Notes under the pieces: model-generated
What the model was told of the DNA's origin: nothing
Databases searched by the model: none
The model's input: only the letters and a program-made list of their open reading frames with translations
Shown here: in pieces, positions 7,536 to 16,735 of the stretch
Layout: each line of letters opens with the position of its first letter
How positions within the stretch are numbered: the first letter of the stretch is position 1
Source of the DNA: an uncultured Gammaproteobacteria bacterium
Lineage (GTDB): Bacteria > Pseudomonadota > Gammaproteobacteria > HK1
Assembly (NCBI GenBank): GCA_958295835.1
Contig: OY282378.1
Span: 1,443,001-1,507,000 of the forward strand
Direction of reading: 5' to 3'
Length of the DNA: 64,000 nt
Position numbers and translations under genes: made by a program

Positions 7536-9917
7536 ATGAACAAGATGACCCCGCCGGCCGTCGCCGCGCCGATGGGTCGCTGGCGCACCTTGGCCGCCCG
7601 CTGCCTGAATCCGCTCGGGGGGGGGTTGACTCTGTCCTCCCGGCTGCGCAACGCGCTGTTCGTCCTGTTCATCGGGGGGATCCTGGCCTACGGGGCGGGG
7701 TTCGCCTGGTACATGCTCGCCCGCTTCGACTTGGCCAACCTGATCCGCGACGTGAACCTCGACGACGCCTTCTATTACTTCCAGATCGCCCGCAACCTGG
7801 CCGAGGGGAAGTTCTCGACCTTCGACGGCGGCATCACGCGCACCAACGGATATCACCCGATCTGGCTGTTTCTGACCACGCCGTTCTACTGGGTGTTCGA
7901 CAAGGAAGCGGCGCTGTTCGCCATCAAGGCGTTCGAGATCATGCTGGTTGCCGGCGGCGTGGCGCTCGTCGCCGTGGCCGCCCGGCTGGCGCGCCTGCCG
8001 TGGTACCTGATGTTCGCCGCGCTGCCGATGCTCTACCAGCACCATGCCTTTATCGCAGGAATGGAAGCGGCAGCAGCGCTGTTCATGCTGGGCCTGTTCA
8101 TTCTCACCATCTGCCTCTTTGCGCGAAGCCCGGCGCGGTGGAAGTGGCCGCTGGCCGCGGTCGCCTTCGCCCTGCCCTGGGTGCGCCTGGAGTATGTCGC
8201 CATATCGCTGGCGACGGCAGGAGCGCTCTGCCTCGTCGAGTGGTCGTGGCAGGAGCGGGCGCCCGGCGCGTCATTCGGAGCGCGGGCTCGCTCCATACCC
8301 GCTCTCAAAGCGCTGCCGTCATTGTTCGGCTCGGGTGCTGGCCTCTTGGTGTACTTTGCCTACAACAAGCTCGTCTTCGGCGGCATCGTGCCGGTGAGTG
8401 GCGCGACCAAGGCGGCTTGGTCGCAGGTCGAGTGGGAGCAGGAAGGCGGATACAGTCTGGCGCAGAACCTTCTGGACACCTTGCAGATCGGCGTCTTTGA
8501 CCTCGAACTGCTGGTTGCGCTGGAGGCTTGCGCTTTGTTCCTGCTGGTTTGGTGGTTCACCCGCCGGTCCCACAGCCGGGAGGACTGGCTTCTGCTGGCC
8601 TTCCTGGCGGGCGTGTCCGGCTGGGCGGTCGGCCATCTGGCCAAGTTCGGGCAGACCGTCCTCACCGTGCATCCTTTTCTCCAGGGGGACTTTCTTTGGT
8701 ATTTCGTCCCGGCGTACCTGATGATGGCGCTCTTCGTCCCCGTGACATGCTATGTCGCCATTCACTTCGTCCACCGTTTTATCGGACCGAAGTCGTACCG
8801 CGCGGCCAATCTTGTGAGCTTGGGCGTTGTCGTTGTCGGCGCGGTCTTCCTGCTCGCAAAGGCGAATTTCGCCGCCCCGTTCCGGTGGGTTGAAGCGAGT
8901 AGTGACTCAACCAGATCTGCCGACACGTGGTATGCAACCAGTTATGGGGGTACGCAGCTTTTGAATCGCGTGCTTCCCGAGGAGAGCGTGGTCGGGTCGT
9001 GGGACGCCGGCGTTACAGGGTATTTCGCGCGCTTTCCGGTGGTGAACCTGGATGGTCTCGTCAGCTCCTACGGCTACTTTCAGGCAACGAACGCGAGAGA
9101 CGGGTACGCCGGCTGGGACGAAAAATTCATTCCCCTCTATCGAGAATTGGGGATAACTCATTTTGCCAACCTTACGAGAGTGGGCTTTGAAGGTCAGGTG
9201 CTTTTTGAAGGTTTACTAAACCTTGGACGGGCGTTCTATCTATGGCCCATCGAGCCGCCGGAAGATGACAACACCGCCGCTTGGATCTGGAGGAGAATGG
9301 AGCCGTATTTCGACTACCAATCGGCCGGCGCCGGGCTCCTTGTTGACGGGCGGCTGGTACAGACCTTCGCCAAGGAATGTGATCCGGATGAACTGGTCGT
9401 GTGGTCCTGGGTCGGATCAAGGGATGAAACAGCCGTCAATTCCTGGACGCGAACGCAAACGGGGTTGTGCGTGGCCGCGCACATGCTGCCCCACAATGCG
9501 CTCCCGCCGGTCAGGGTTGAAATGATGCCGGCGGACGATTACGTGGCAAGACTGGTCGGAAACCGCCCGCCGGTCATCCGCTCCGGCTGGGATGTGTATC
9601 TCGTCGAAGACAGCCTCATCTACGTGAAGGTCCAATGCGGCCCGGAGGCCGCTGAACCGACATTCTTCCTCCACCTGGCCCCGGTTGACGTGAACGACCT
9701 CCCCAGCCATCGCAAGCAGTACGACTTCGACAACCTCGACTTTGCTCTCAGGAACCACCTTCTACTTGAGGGAGAAGTCTGCGTAGCGAGGCGGGGGCTG
9801 CCTGACTACGGCATCGCCGCGATCCGCACCGGCCAGTTCGTCCCCGGCGAAGGCCAAATCTGGGAAGGCAGCTTCGATGTCGTCGAGCCAGCGGATGACG
9901 GGAAGGCCGTACCGTGA
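7536..9917 (+). CDS. GT-C membrane glycosyltransferase (putative pentosyltransferase)
   Basis: 793 residues: a multi-helix membrane part (about 40-460) and a large soluble C-terminal part. The first outer loop has NLDDAFYYFQIARNLAEGK (DD near 76-77) and then TRTNGYHPIW, the pattern expected of GT-C enzymes that use polyprenyl-phosphate sugars outside the membrane. In this operon the donor is probably polyprenyl-phosphate arabinose or ribose; the acceptor is unknown. Residues about 680-785 form a module (WDVYLVEDSLIYVKVQC, then FFLHLAPVDVNDLP and AAIRTGQF) shared with the protein at 38523. A run of nine G lies at 7617-7625. It overlaps the next gene by 3 nt (GTGA). Confidence 0.8.
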   Translation: MNKMTPPAVAAPMGRWRTLAARCLNPLGGGLTLSSRLRNALFVLFIGGILAYGAGFAWYMLARFDLANLIRDVNLDDAFYYFQIARNLAEGKFSTFDGGITRTNGYHPIWLFLTTPFYWVFDKEAALFAIKAFEIMLVAGGVALVAVAARLARLPWYLMFAALPMLYQHHAFIAGMEAAAALFMLGLFILTICLFARSPARWKWPLAAVAFALPWVRLEYVAISLATAGALCLVEWSWQERAPGASFGARARSIPALKALPSLFGSGAGLLVYFAYNKLVFGGIVPVSGATKAAWSQVEWEQEGGYSLAQNLLDTLQIGVFDLELLVALEACALFLLVWWFTRRSHSREDWLLLAFLAGVSGWAVGHLAKFGQTVLTVHPFLQGDFLWYFVPAYLMMALFVPVTCYVAIHFVHRFIGPKSYRAANLVSLGVVVVGAVFLLAKANFAAPFRWVEASSDSTRSADTWYATSYGGTQLLNRVLPEESVVGSWDAGVTGYFARFPVVNLDGLVSSYGYFQATNARDGYAGWDEKFIPLYRELGITHFANLTRVGFEGQVLFEGLLNLGRAFYLWPIEPPEDDNTAAWIWRRMEPYFDYQSAGAGLLVDGRLVQTFAKECDPDELVVWSWVGSRDETAVNSWTRTQTGLCVAAHMLPHNALPPVRVEMMPADDYVARLVGNRPPVIRSGWDVYLVEDSLIYVKVQCGPEAAEPTFFLHLAPVDVNDLPSHRKQYDFDNLDFALRNHLLLEGEVCVARRGLPDYGIAAIRTGQFVPGEGQIWEGSFDVVEPADDGKAVP

Positions 9918-10660
9918 ACGAAAGGATCGAAACGGCGCTGGTGATCGGCGCCACCTCGGACATCGGCCGCGCCATCGCGCACGCGCTGGCGGAGGAGGGC
10001 TGCGCGTTGCAGCTCGCGGCCCGCGACCTGGCGCGGCTGGAGAGAGAGACGCGGGACCTCCGGGTGCGGACGGGGGGCGCGGTGACCGCGCACCGGTGCG
10101 ATGTGCTCGAGGAAGACGGCGGCGTCTCGTTGCTCGACACGCTCGATCCCCTGCCCGATGTGGCGGTGTGCGTCGTCGGGCTGCTTGGCGACCAGGCGGA
10201 AAGCCAGCGCGACGCCGCCGCCGCCGAGCGGGTGATGCGCACCAACTATGTCGGCCCCGCGCTGCTGATGGGGGCGCTGGCCGAGCGCTTCGAGCGGCGC
10301 GGCGGCGGGGTCCTGGTCGGCGTCAGCTCGGTGGCCGGCGAACGGGGACGCGCATCGAACTACGTCTATGGCTCGGCCAAGGCGGGGTTCACCGCGTTCC
10401 TCTCCGGCCTGCGCGGCCGGCTGGCCGCTTCCGGCGCCCACGTGGTGACGGTCAAGCCGGGCTTCGTGCGCACCCGCATGACGGACGGGATGGACCTGCC
10501 GGCGCGGCTGACCGCGACCCCCGAAGAGGTCGCCGCCGCGGTCGTCGCGGCGGTCCACCGACGCCGCGATGTGATCTACGTGCGCCGGGTCTGGCGTCCG
10601 ATCATGTTCGTTCTGCGCGCGGTCCCGGAGCGCCTGTTCAAGCGGATGAGTCGCCTGTGA
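9914..10660 (+). CDS. dprE2: DprE2-like short-chain reductase
   Basis: 248 residues, short-chain dehydrogenase fold. The NAD(P) site is VIGATSDIGRAIA (10-22) and the active site is Y152-GSA-K156 preceded by GVSSVAG. The tail with WRPIMFVLRAVPERLFKRM is typical of DprE2 (decaprenylphosphoryl-2-keto-ribose reductase) and close relatives. It would reduce the 2-keto intermediate made by the DprE1-like enzyme to the arabinose form. GTG start overlaps the upstream stop (GTGA). It is the last gene of the plus-strand set and converges with ccoG 49 nt away, with no obvious terminator between them. Confidence 0.85.
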   Translation: MNERIETALVIGATSDIGRAIAHALAEEGCALQLAARDLARLERETRDLRVRTGGAVTAHRCDVLEEDGGVSLLDTLDPLPDVAVCVVGLLGDQAESQRDAAAAERVMRTNYVGPALLMGALAERFERRGGGVLVGVSSVAGERGRASNYVYGSAKAGFTAFLSGLRGRLAASGAHVVTVKPGFVRTRMTDGMDLPARLTATPEEVAAAVVAAVHRRRDVIYVRRVWRPIMFVLRAVPERLFKRMSRL

Positions 10661-10709
10661 AGACTCCACAATCCATCGCGGGCGGGAGTCTGCGTCACAC
10701 AGGCGAGGA

Positions 10710-12158
10710 TCAGTCCCGGCGCTCTGCCTGCCCGCCCACCGGCCCCAGAAAACGGGCCTCCTCGGCGTCGCGGATATCCCCGGCGCCGACCGCCTCGATG
10801 GTGAAGCGCACGGGGGTGCTCGCGGCCCGGAGCGCATCCGCGGGGGCGTCGAGGCGCACCGGGACGGAGGCGACCTCGCCGGGCGCCACCTCGTGGCCGC
10901 CGCCCTCGACCCCGAGACTCAGCCCCTCGATCCCGGACGCGCCGATGCGCCAGCGCAGCGGCGCGTCGTGCATGTTCACGATCTTGAGGGTGTAGACGTT
11001 GCGGACGAGCCCGCCGGGCATCTCGCGGTACAGGGCGTTGCGGTCGCGAAGGACGTCCAGCTCGACCGGGACGCGCAGCGCCAGCGAGCCGGCGAAGACC
11101 GCGAGCAGCCCGGCGAGGACCCCGGCGTAGACGAGCACGCGCGGGCGGAGCACGCGGGCCGGCCGGCCATCGGCCGCGCCCTCGGCCGCATTCTGCGTGG
11201 TGTAGCGCACGAGCCCCTTCGGATAGCCCATGCGCTCCATCACCTGGTCGCAGACGTCGATGCACGCGGCACAGGCGATGCACTGGTGCTGGAGGCCGTC
11301 GCGGATGTCGATGCCGGTGGGGCAGACCTGCACGCACAGGGTGCAGTCGATGCAGTCCCCGAGGCCGGCCGCGCGGTGGTCCGTGCCGCGCCGGCGCGAC
11401 CCGCGCGGCTCGCCGCGCCCGGTGTCGTAGGAGATGACCAGGGTGTCGCGGTCGAACATCGCGCTCTGGAAACGCGCGTAGGGGCACATGTAGATGCACA
11501 CCTGCTCGCGCAGCCATCCGGCGTTGCCGTAGGTCGCGAACCCGTAGAACAGTATCCAGAAGGTCTCCCACGGGCCGGCGTCGAGGCGCAGCAGCGCCCC
11601 GCCCAGCTCGGCCGCCGGCGTGAAGTAGCCGACGAAGGTGAAGCCGGTCCACAGCGAGAACGCGATCCACACCGCGTGCTTGGCGGACTTGAGCGCGATC
11701 TTGTGCGCCCCCCAGGGGGCGCGGTCGAGCTTCATCTGCCGCGGCCGGTCTCCTTCGATCTTCCGTTCGACCCAGAGGAAGACCTCGGTGTACACGGTCT
11801 GGGGGCAGGCATAGCCGCACCAGAGCCGCCCGGCCAGGGCGGTGAAGAGGAAGAGCGACAGCGCGGCGAGGATCAGCAGCAGGGCGAGGTAGAGGAAGTC
11901 CTGCGGGTAGAACGTCCACCAGAAGACGTTGAAGCGGCGCGCCGGCAGGTCGAAGAGCAGGAGCTGGCGTCCATCCCAGTGCAGCCAGCACACCCCGTAG
12001 AAGAGCCCGAGCAGCCCCAGCGCCCCGCCCACCCGCATGGTGGCGAACCAGCCATGCACCTCCCGCGGATAGATCTTGTGGCGCTTCTCGTAGAGAGACG
12101 CCTCGACGTCGTCGGGTGCCGTGTCTTGCGTCCGGCCCATGGCCTGCGGCAGTACCAC
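10710..12158 (-). CDS. ccoG: CcoG, cbb3 oxidase accessory ferredoxin-like protein
   Basis: 482 residues with membrane helices and ferredoxin-type cysteines: CGYACPQTVYTEVFLW, then CIYMCPYARFQSAMFDRDT, CIDCTLCVQVCPTGIDIR and CIACAACIDVCD. The C-terminal third is a periplasmic Ig-like domain. CcoG reduces copper in cbb3 oxidase maturation. Start uncertain between ATG 12158 and the in-frame ATG seven codons later. It lies 21 nt downstream of ccoP. fixH should come next but is 8 kb away beyond the inserted plus-strand cluster. Confidence 0.95.
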   Translation of the reverse strand: MVLPQAMGRTQDTAPDDVEASLYEKRHKIYPREVHGWFATMRVGGALGLLGLFYGVCWLHWDGRQLLLFDLPARRFNVFWWTFYPQDFLYLALLLILAALSLFLFTALAGRLWCGYACPQTVYTEVFLWVERKIEGDRPRQMKLDRAPWGAHKIALKSAKHAVWIAFSLWTGFTFVGYFTPAAELGGALLRLDAGPWETFWILFYGFATYGNAGWLREQVCIYMCPYARFQSAMFDRDTLVISYDTGRGEPRGSRRRGTDHRAAGLGDCIDCTLCVQVCPTGIDIRDGLQHQCIACAACIDVCDQVMERMGYPKGLVRYTTQNAAEGAADGRPARVLRPRVLVYAGVLAGLLAVFAGSLALRVPVELDVLRDRNALYREMPGGLVRNVYTLKIVNMHDAPLRWRIGASGIEGLSLGVEGGGHEVAPGEVASVPVRLDAPADALRAASTPVRFTIEAVGAGDIRDAEEARFLGPVGGQAERRD

Positions 12159-12179
12159 CGGTGTAGAGCCGCGGCGCCG

Positions 12180-13148
12180 TCAGCGCTGCGAGAGGCTCCG
12201 GACCCAGGCCGCGAGGACGTGCACGCGCGCTTCGCCGAGGAACTCTCCGTGGGCCGGCATCCGGCCCTGGCGCCCTTCGGCGATGCTGTGGCGCACCGCC
12301 GCCTCCGAGCCGCCGTAGAGCCATACGTCGTCGGTGAGGTTCGGGGCGCCGAGCGCAGGATTGCCGGCGCCGTCCGCGCCGTGGCAGGCCACGCACAGCG
12401 CGTCGTACCGCCCCTTCCCGGCCGCCGCCTTCGCCGCGTCGGCGGTGCGGCCGGAGAGCGAGAGCGTATAGGCGGTCACTTCCTCCACGCCGGCGTCGCC
12501 GCCGAGCGCGTCCCTCCATCCCGGCATCACCGCGTTGCGCCCGGCGAGGATGCTGGCCTTGATCCGATCGGGTTCGCCCCCCCACTGCCAGGCGTCGTCG
12601 CGCAGGTTCGGGAAGCCGGGCACGCCGCGCGCATCGGAGCCGTGGCAGACCGCGCAGTAGCTCGCGAAGAGCCGTTCGCCGATCCGCAGCGCCCTCGGGT
12701 CGGCGGCCACCTGCTCGATCGGCAGGTTGACGAACTCCTCGTAGAGCGGCCCGTAGCGTTCCTCGGCCTGCGCCATCTCCGCCTCGTACTCCTTCACCTG
12801 CGTCCAGCCGAGGAGCATCGCGTTGGAGCCGAGGCCGGGGTACAGCACTAGGTAGAACGCGCCGAAGACGAGGGTGAGATAGAAGAGGATCACCCACCAG
12901 CGCGGCAGCGGGTTGTTCAGCTCGGTGAGGTCCTCGTCCCAGACGTGCCCCATCGTCTCGACCCCGCCGTCCCCGGCCGGCCGATCACTGCGCGATGCAA
13001 TCGCGCCCGATTGCATCGCGTCCGGCTCCGTCGCCCGCGGGTTCGTCGCCCGCGAGTTCATCGCCGTCAGCAGGTACATCGCGAAGATCCCGCCCAGGGT
13101 GCAGACGATGATGAAGAGGTTCCAGAACCCGTCGTTGAAGTTACCCAT
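12180..13148 (-). CDS. ccoP: CcoP, diheme subunit of cbb3 cytochrome oxidase
   Basis: 322 residues. Two membrane segments (about 8-28 and 84-104) flank a loop rich in R, T and S. Two c-type heme sites follow: CAVCH at 165-169 and CVACH at 252-256. HVWDEDLTELNNPLPRWW is the standard CcoP signature. It passes electrons from soluble or membrane cytochromes to CcoO. It overlaps the ccoQ stop by 8 nt. The linker around 31-62 (NSRATNPRATEP and more) is longer than usual and low in complexity. Confidence 0.96.
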   Translation of the reverse strand: MGNFNDGFWNLFIIVCTLGGIFAMYLLTAMNSRATNPRATEPDAMQSGAIASRSDRPAGDGGVETMGHVWDEDLTELNNPLPRWWVILFYLTLVFGAFYLVLYPGLGSNAMLLGWTQVKEYEAEMAQAEERYGPLYEEFVNLPIEQVAADPRALRIGERLFASYCAVCHGSDARGVPGFPNLRDDAWQWGGEPDRIKASILAGRNAVMPGWRDALGGDAGVEEVTAYTLSLSGRTADAAKAAAGKGRYDALCVACHGADGAGNPALGAPNLTDDVWLYGGSEAAVRHSIAEGRQGRMPAHGEFLGEARVHVLAAWVRSLSQR

Positions 13149-13314
13149 GGCGGGTCCCCCGTGCTTCGGTATGCGCCGCGTCCTCCTCCAGCGGGAGCCG
13201 CGCGGCCTCGTCGAAGTCCTTCTTGCGCCGGCCGCTCCAGGCCCACGCGACGATGGCGACGAAGACCGTGAGCAGGATCACGGTCCACAGTCCGTGCAGG
13301 AATCCGGCGTCCAT
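13141..13314 (-). CDS. ccoQ: CcoQ, small subunit of cbb3 oxidase
   Basis: 57 residues. MDAGFLHGLWTVILLTVFVA gives one membrane helix, followed by AWAWSGRRKKDFDEAARLPL, the typical CcoQ tail. The stop overlaps the ccoP start. CcoQ stabilises the CcoN-CcoP contact in the inner membrane. The position between ccoO and ccoP is canonical. Confidence 0.93.
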   Translation of the reverse strand: MDAGFLHGLWTVILLTVFVAIVAWAWSGRRKKDFDEAARLPLEEDAAHTEARGTRHG

Positions 13315-13370
13315 CGCCCTAACCCGGCAGGGCCGGAAGCAGGGGACCGTTCATGCGCTTTCCCGACACC

Positions 13371-13985
13371 CTACCGCCTCGTCCGGATCGCGGTGCCGAG
13401 GCCCTGGAGGTACGCGATCATGGCGTCCATCTCGGTCCGGCCCTCGACCGCGCCCGGCGCGCCCTCGATCTGCGCGTCGGTGTAGGGATGCCCCAGCCTG
13501 CGGAGGGCGCTCATGCGGTCACGCACCGACTCGCCGTCGATCGGATTCTCCGCGAGCCACGGATAGCCGGGCATGATCGACTCGGGCACCACGTCGCGCG
13601 GGTTGACCAGATGCACGCGATGCCACTCGTCGCTGTAGCGCCCGCCCACGCGGTGCAGGTCCGGGCCGGCGCGCCGGGAGCCCCACTGGAAGGGACGGTC
13701 GTAGACGAACTCGCCGGCCACCGAGTAGTGGCCGTAGCGCTCGGTCTCGGCGCGGAAGGGGCGGATCATCTGCGAATGGCAGACGTAGCAGCCCTCGCGC
13801 ACGTACACGTCGCGCCCGGCGAGCTGGAGCGCGGGATAGGGCTCGATGCCCTCGACCGGCTTCAGCAGGCCGGTCTGGTTGAACAGGGGCATGATCGTGA
13901 CCAGCCCGCCGAAGCTGCTCGCGATCAGGATGAGGATCACCATCAGCCCGAGGTGGGTCTCGACTCTCTCGTGTCCGCGCGCCAC
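13371..13985 (-). CDS. ccoO: CcoO, monoheme subunit of cbb3 oxidase
   Basis: 204 residues from a GTG start at 13985. The start is chosen because GGGAGG lies a few bases upstream and because residues from here ([19 protein letters not shown]) match family N-termini; the open frame continues to 14153 but is family-foreign. One membrane helix (about 13-35) is followed by the heme site CYVCH at 66-70 and [29 protein letters not shown]. CcoO is the membrane-anchored cytochrome c subunit. It lies between ccoN and ccoQ. Confidence 0.94.
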   Translation of the reverse strand: MARGHERVETHLGLMVILILIASSFGGLVTIMPLFNQTGLLKPVEGIEPYPALQLAGRDVYVREGCYVCHSQMIRPFRAETERYGHYSVAGEFVYDRPFQWGSRRAGPDLHRVGGRYSDEWHRVHLVNPRDVVPESIMPGYPWLAENPIDGESVRDRMSALRRLGHPYTDAQIEGAPGAVEGRTEMDAMIAYLQGLGTAIRTRR

Positions 13986-14237
13986 CGTTCGCCTCCCGTC
14001 TCGTCCCTTCCGCCCGGTCCCGTCCCTGTCCGCTATCTGCGCGGGCCGCCCGGCGCCTGGAAATCGTGAGCCGGCCTCGAGTCGACGAAATGCGTCACCC
14101 CGAAGCGCGAGCCACCCGGCGCCCGGAAGCCTTGAACCGGGCACGCGCCGCAACGGACCCGGTATCCGCGGCGCGCGTGCAGTTGCATCCGCATCCGTAT
14201 CGGAGTCATGGCTCCATGGCCTCCCCCGGCGCTCGCC

Positions 14238-15668
14238 TCAGTGCGCCGGGGCGGGGATCGCCGCCTCGCCCGGGCGGGCGCCGCGCACGGTCCGCCACAG
14301 GTTCCACGCCATCACCACGGTGCCGGCGAGGAACAGCACGCCCCCGAGGAAGCGGATGACGTAGAAGGGGTGCATGGCTTCCACCGACTCGACGAAGCTG
14401 TAGGTCAGCGTCCCGTCGTCGTTCACCGCCCGCCACATCAGCCCCTGCATGATGCCCGCCACCCACATCGAAGTGATGTAGAGCACGATCCCCACCGTCG
14501 AGACCCAGAAATGGACCTCGACCAGGCGCAGGCTGTAGAGCTCGCGGTCGAAGAGCCGCGGGATGAGGAAGTACATCGCCCCAAGGGAGATGAACGCCAC
14601 CCAGCCGAGCGCGCCGGAGTGCACGTGGCCGATGGTCCAGTCGGTGTAGTGGGAGAGCGCGTTCACGGTCTTGATCGACATCATCGGCCCCTCGAAGGTG
14701 GACATGCCGTAGAAGGACACCGAGACGATCAGGAAGCGCAGCACCGGATCGGTGCGCAGCTTCTCCCACGCGCCGGAGAGGGTCATGATGCCGTTGATCA
14801 TCCCGCCCCAGGAGGGCGCGAGCAGGATCAGCGACATCACCATCCCCAGCGACTGCGCCCAGTCGGGCAGGGCGGTGTAGTGCAGGTGGTGGGGGCCGGC
14901 CCACATGTAGGTGAAGACCAGCGCCCAGAAGTGCACGATGGACAGCCGGTAGGAGTAGATCGGGCGCCCCGCCTGCTTGGGCACGAAGTAGTACATGATC
15001 CCGAGGAAGCCGGCGGTGAGGAAGAAGCCGACGGCGTTGTGCCCGTACCACCACTGCACCATCGCGTCCTGCACCCCGGCGTAGAGGGAGTAGGACTTCC
15101 ACAGGCTCACCGGGATGACCGCGCTGTTGACGACGTGCAGCAGGGCGACGGCGAGGATGAAGGCCGCGAAGAACCAGTTGGCCACGTAGATGTGGCGCAC
15201 CCTGCGCCTGGCGATGGTGCCGAGGAAGACCACCGCGTAGGCCACCCACACCACCGCGATGAGGATGTCGATCGGCCACTCCAGCTCCGCGTACTCCTTG
15301 CCCTGGGTGATGCCCAGCGGCAGGGTGACGGCGGCGAGCACGATCACCGCCTGCCAGCCCCAGAAGGTGAAGGCCGCGAGCCGGCGGCAGAACAGGCGCA
15401 CGTGGCAGGTGCGCTGCACCACGTAGTAGGAGGTGGCGAAAAGCGCGCAACCGCCGAAGGCGAAGATCACCGCATTGGTGTGCAGGGGGCGGAGCCGGCC
15501 GTAGCTGAGCCAGGGGAGGTCGAAGTTGAGGGCCGGCCACGCGAGCTGCGCGGCGATGACCACCCCGACCAGCATGCCCACGATCCCCCACACGATGGTC
15601 ATCACCGCGAACTGCCGCACGACGGTGTAGTTGTAGGTCTCGTGCATGTCCGTCCGGTCCGCTCCCAT
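14238..15668 (-). CDS. ccoN: CcoN, catalytic subunit I of cbb3 oxidase
   Basis: 476 residues, about twelve helices. Heme and copper ligands are visible in [37 protein letters not shown] and [13 protein letters not shown]. It reduces oxygen to water with high affinity and pumps protons. Start at 15668 (MGADRTDM); the eighth codon is also ATG (MHETYNY), closer to common family starts. The ccoN-ccoO gap (13986-14237) holds imperfect GC-rich repeats and no gene. The 100-nt gap upstream has no FNR box. Confidence 0.97.
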   Translation of the reverse strand: MGADRTDMHETYNYTVVRQFAVMTIVWGIVGMLVGVVIAAQLAWPALNFDLPWLSYGRLRPLHTNAVIFAFGGCALFATSYYVVQRTCHVRLFCRRLAAFTFWGWQAVIVLAAVTLPLGITQGKEYAELEWPIDILIAVVWVAYAVVFLGTIARRRVRHIYVANWFFAAFILAVALLHVVNSAVIPVSLWKSYSLYAGVQDAMVQWWYGHNAVGFFLTAGFLGIMYYFVPKQAGRPIYSYRLSIVHFWALVFTYMWAGPHHLHYTALPDWAQSLGMVMSLILLAPSWGGMINGIMTLSGAWEKLRTDPVLRFLIVSVSFYGMSTFEGPMMSIKTVNALSHYTDWTIGHVHSGALGWVAFISLGAMYFLIPRLFDRELYSLRLVEVHFWVSTVGIVLYITSMWVAGIMQGLMWRAVNDDGTLTYSFVESVEAMHPFYVIRFLGGVLFLAGTVVMAWNLWRTVRGARPGEAAIPAPAH

Positions 15669-15768
15669 CCTTCCGTCCCGTCCCCGCCCCCTGTCGGGCG
15701 GTCCCGCTTCGCTTCCGGCTACTCCGGCCCGGGCCGAATCCGCCGGAAGCCTTTCCTGCCGCTCGTCA

Positions 15769-16377
15769 TCAGTACGTGAAGCTCGGGCCGAATCCGGAGC
15801 TCCACAGGAGGACGCTGGCGGCGAGCAGCGCCACCAGCGCGACCAGGCCGAAGGCCATCACCGCCGAGGAGAAGAGGAAGCCCCGTTCCTCCGGGATCTC
15901 CATCATCGTCGGCACCCCGGTGTAGAAGATGAAGACGGTGTAGCCGAGTACGGGCAGTCCGACCAGAAGGTTCAGCCAGAGAATGGGTTGAAGGTGCATC
16001 GCACCGGCGAGGAAGAGCGGGGTCGCGGTGTACGTGGCGAGCGCGTAGCACTGCCCGAGCGGCTGGCTCGCTCCGTAGGTCCGGCTCATCCAGTGGATCA
16101 CCCAGGCGACGGAAAAGGTGGCCGCGACCATCGCGAGGTAATAGAGGACGGCGATTCGGAGGGCGCTCGCCTCGGTCAGCCGCACCACGCCGCCTGCGCC
16201 GATCTGCCATCCCGTCCTGGTGGTGCCGAGGTAGCCGGCAACGGCGGGGACCAGCGCGAAGATGGCGGTATGCGCGAACAGGGAGTGCACCACGCCGTAG
16301 CGCCGGCCGCGGATCGCCTCCCATTCGGCCCGCGGGCGGGCCAGCAATCCGAATGCGTGGCGAATCGACATGCTCAT
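15769..16377 (-). CDS. Yip1-family membrane protein
   Basis: 202 residues with five hydrophobic segments. [19 protein letters not shown] at the N-terminus is the standard opening of bacterial Yip1-domain proteins. Function unknown; such genes occur near respiratory and envelope genes. It sits between ccoS and ccoN on the same strand, and its start overlaps the ccoS stop (ATGA). GGAGGGAGGCG directly precedes ATG 16377. An FNR-like site and a -10 element 48-80 nt upstream may start a transcript running through it into ccoNOQP. Confidence 0.85.
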   Translation of the reverse strand: MSMSIRHAFGLLARPRAEWEAIRGRRYGVVHSLFAHTAIFALVPAVAGYLGTTRTGWQIGAGGVVRLTEASALRIAVLYYLAMVAATFSVAWVIHWMSRTYGASQPLGQCYALATYTATPLFLAGAMHLQPILWLNLLVGLPVLGYTVFIFYTGVPTMMEIPEERGFLFSSAVMAFGLVALVALLAASVLLWSSGFGPSFTY

Positions 16378-16730
16378 CGCCTCCCTCCGGCGTGATCCTG
16401 CTCGGAACCCGGCGCAGCCCCGAGCTTATCAGCGGCGTGCCGCGGCACGAAATGATCCGGATCAAGCCCGCGACGGGGATCGGTCGAAGAAACCGCGGCC
16501 TTCGAAGGGTGTCCGTTGGAGTGGCCGTCTTCCGTGCTCCGGGCTGCTTCTTCGGCGACACCGTGGTGACTGTGGTCGTGACGGGATGGCTCGTCGTCAT
16601 CCGCGAGGATTCGCACCGCCGGCGTGTCGAGGTCGTCGAACTGGCCCGAGCGGACCGCCCACACGAAGATCCCGGCCACCGCGATGACGGTGACGATGGA
16701 GATCCCGATGAGGAGTGGAAGGATCTCCAT
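16374..16730 (-). CDS. ccoS: CcoS with a long His-rich C-terminal extension
   Basis: 118 residues. MEILPLLIGISIVTVIAVAG then FVWAVRSGQFDDLDTPAVRI and LADDD is a complete CcoS, normally 50-70 residues. CcoS is needed to insert cofactors into cbb3 oxidase. Here about 65 extra residues follow, starting with RHDHSHHG and including EDGHSNGHPS and DPDHFVPRHAA. The histidines suggest metal binding, and copper would fit the context with ccoI 5 nt upstream. That function is inference. It overlaps the yip1-like gene by 4 nt. Confidence 0.9.
   Translation of the reverse strand: MEILPLLIGISIVTVIAVAGIFVWAVRSGQFDDLDTPAVRILADDDEPSRHDHSHHGVAEEAARSTEDGHSNGHPSKAAVSSTDPRRGLDPDHFVPRHAADKLGAAPGSEQDHAGGRR
16425..16465 (-). 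promoter_or_regulatory. FNR/Anr-like box and -10 element upstream of yip1-ccoNOQP
   Basis: On the minus strand, TTGAT-CCGG-ATCAT at 16465-16452 matches the FNR/Anr consensus TTGAT-N4-ATCAA at 9 of 10 bases. GATAAG at 16430-16425 fits a -10 element (4 of 6), which places the start point near 16418, about 41 nt from the box centre, the class II FNR spacing. The predicted leader to ATG 16377 is about 40 nt. The site lies within the ccoS coding sequence. No similar site was seen in the gap directly before ccoN. Confidence 0.55.
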
Positions 16731-16735
16731 CGCGG

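Noticed and set aside
10661..10709. Terminator between dprE2 and ccoG
   Set aside because: No stem of useful length with a T-run on either strand.
15669..15768. FNR box directly before ccoN
   Set aside because: No TTGAT-N4-ATCAA-like sequence in the gap; the only good match is inside ccoS.
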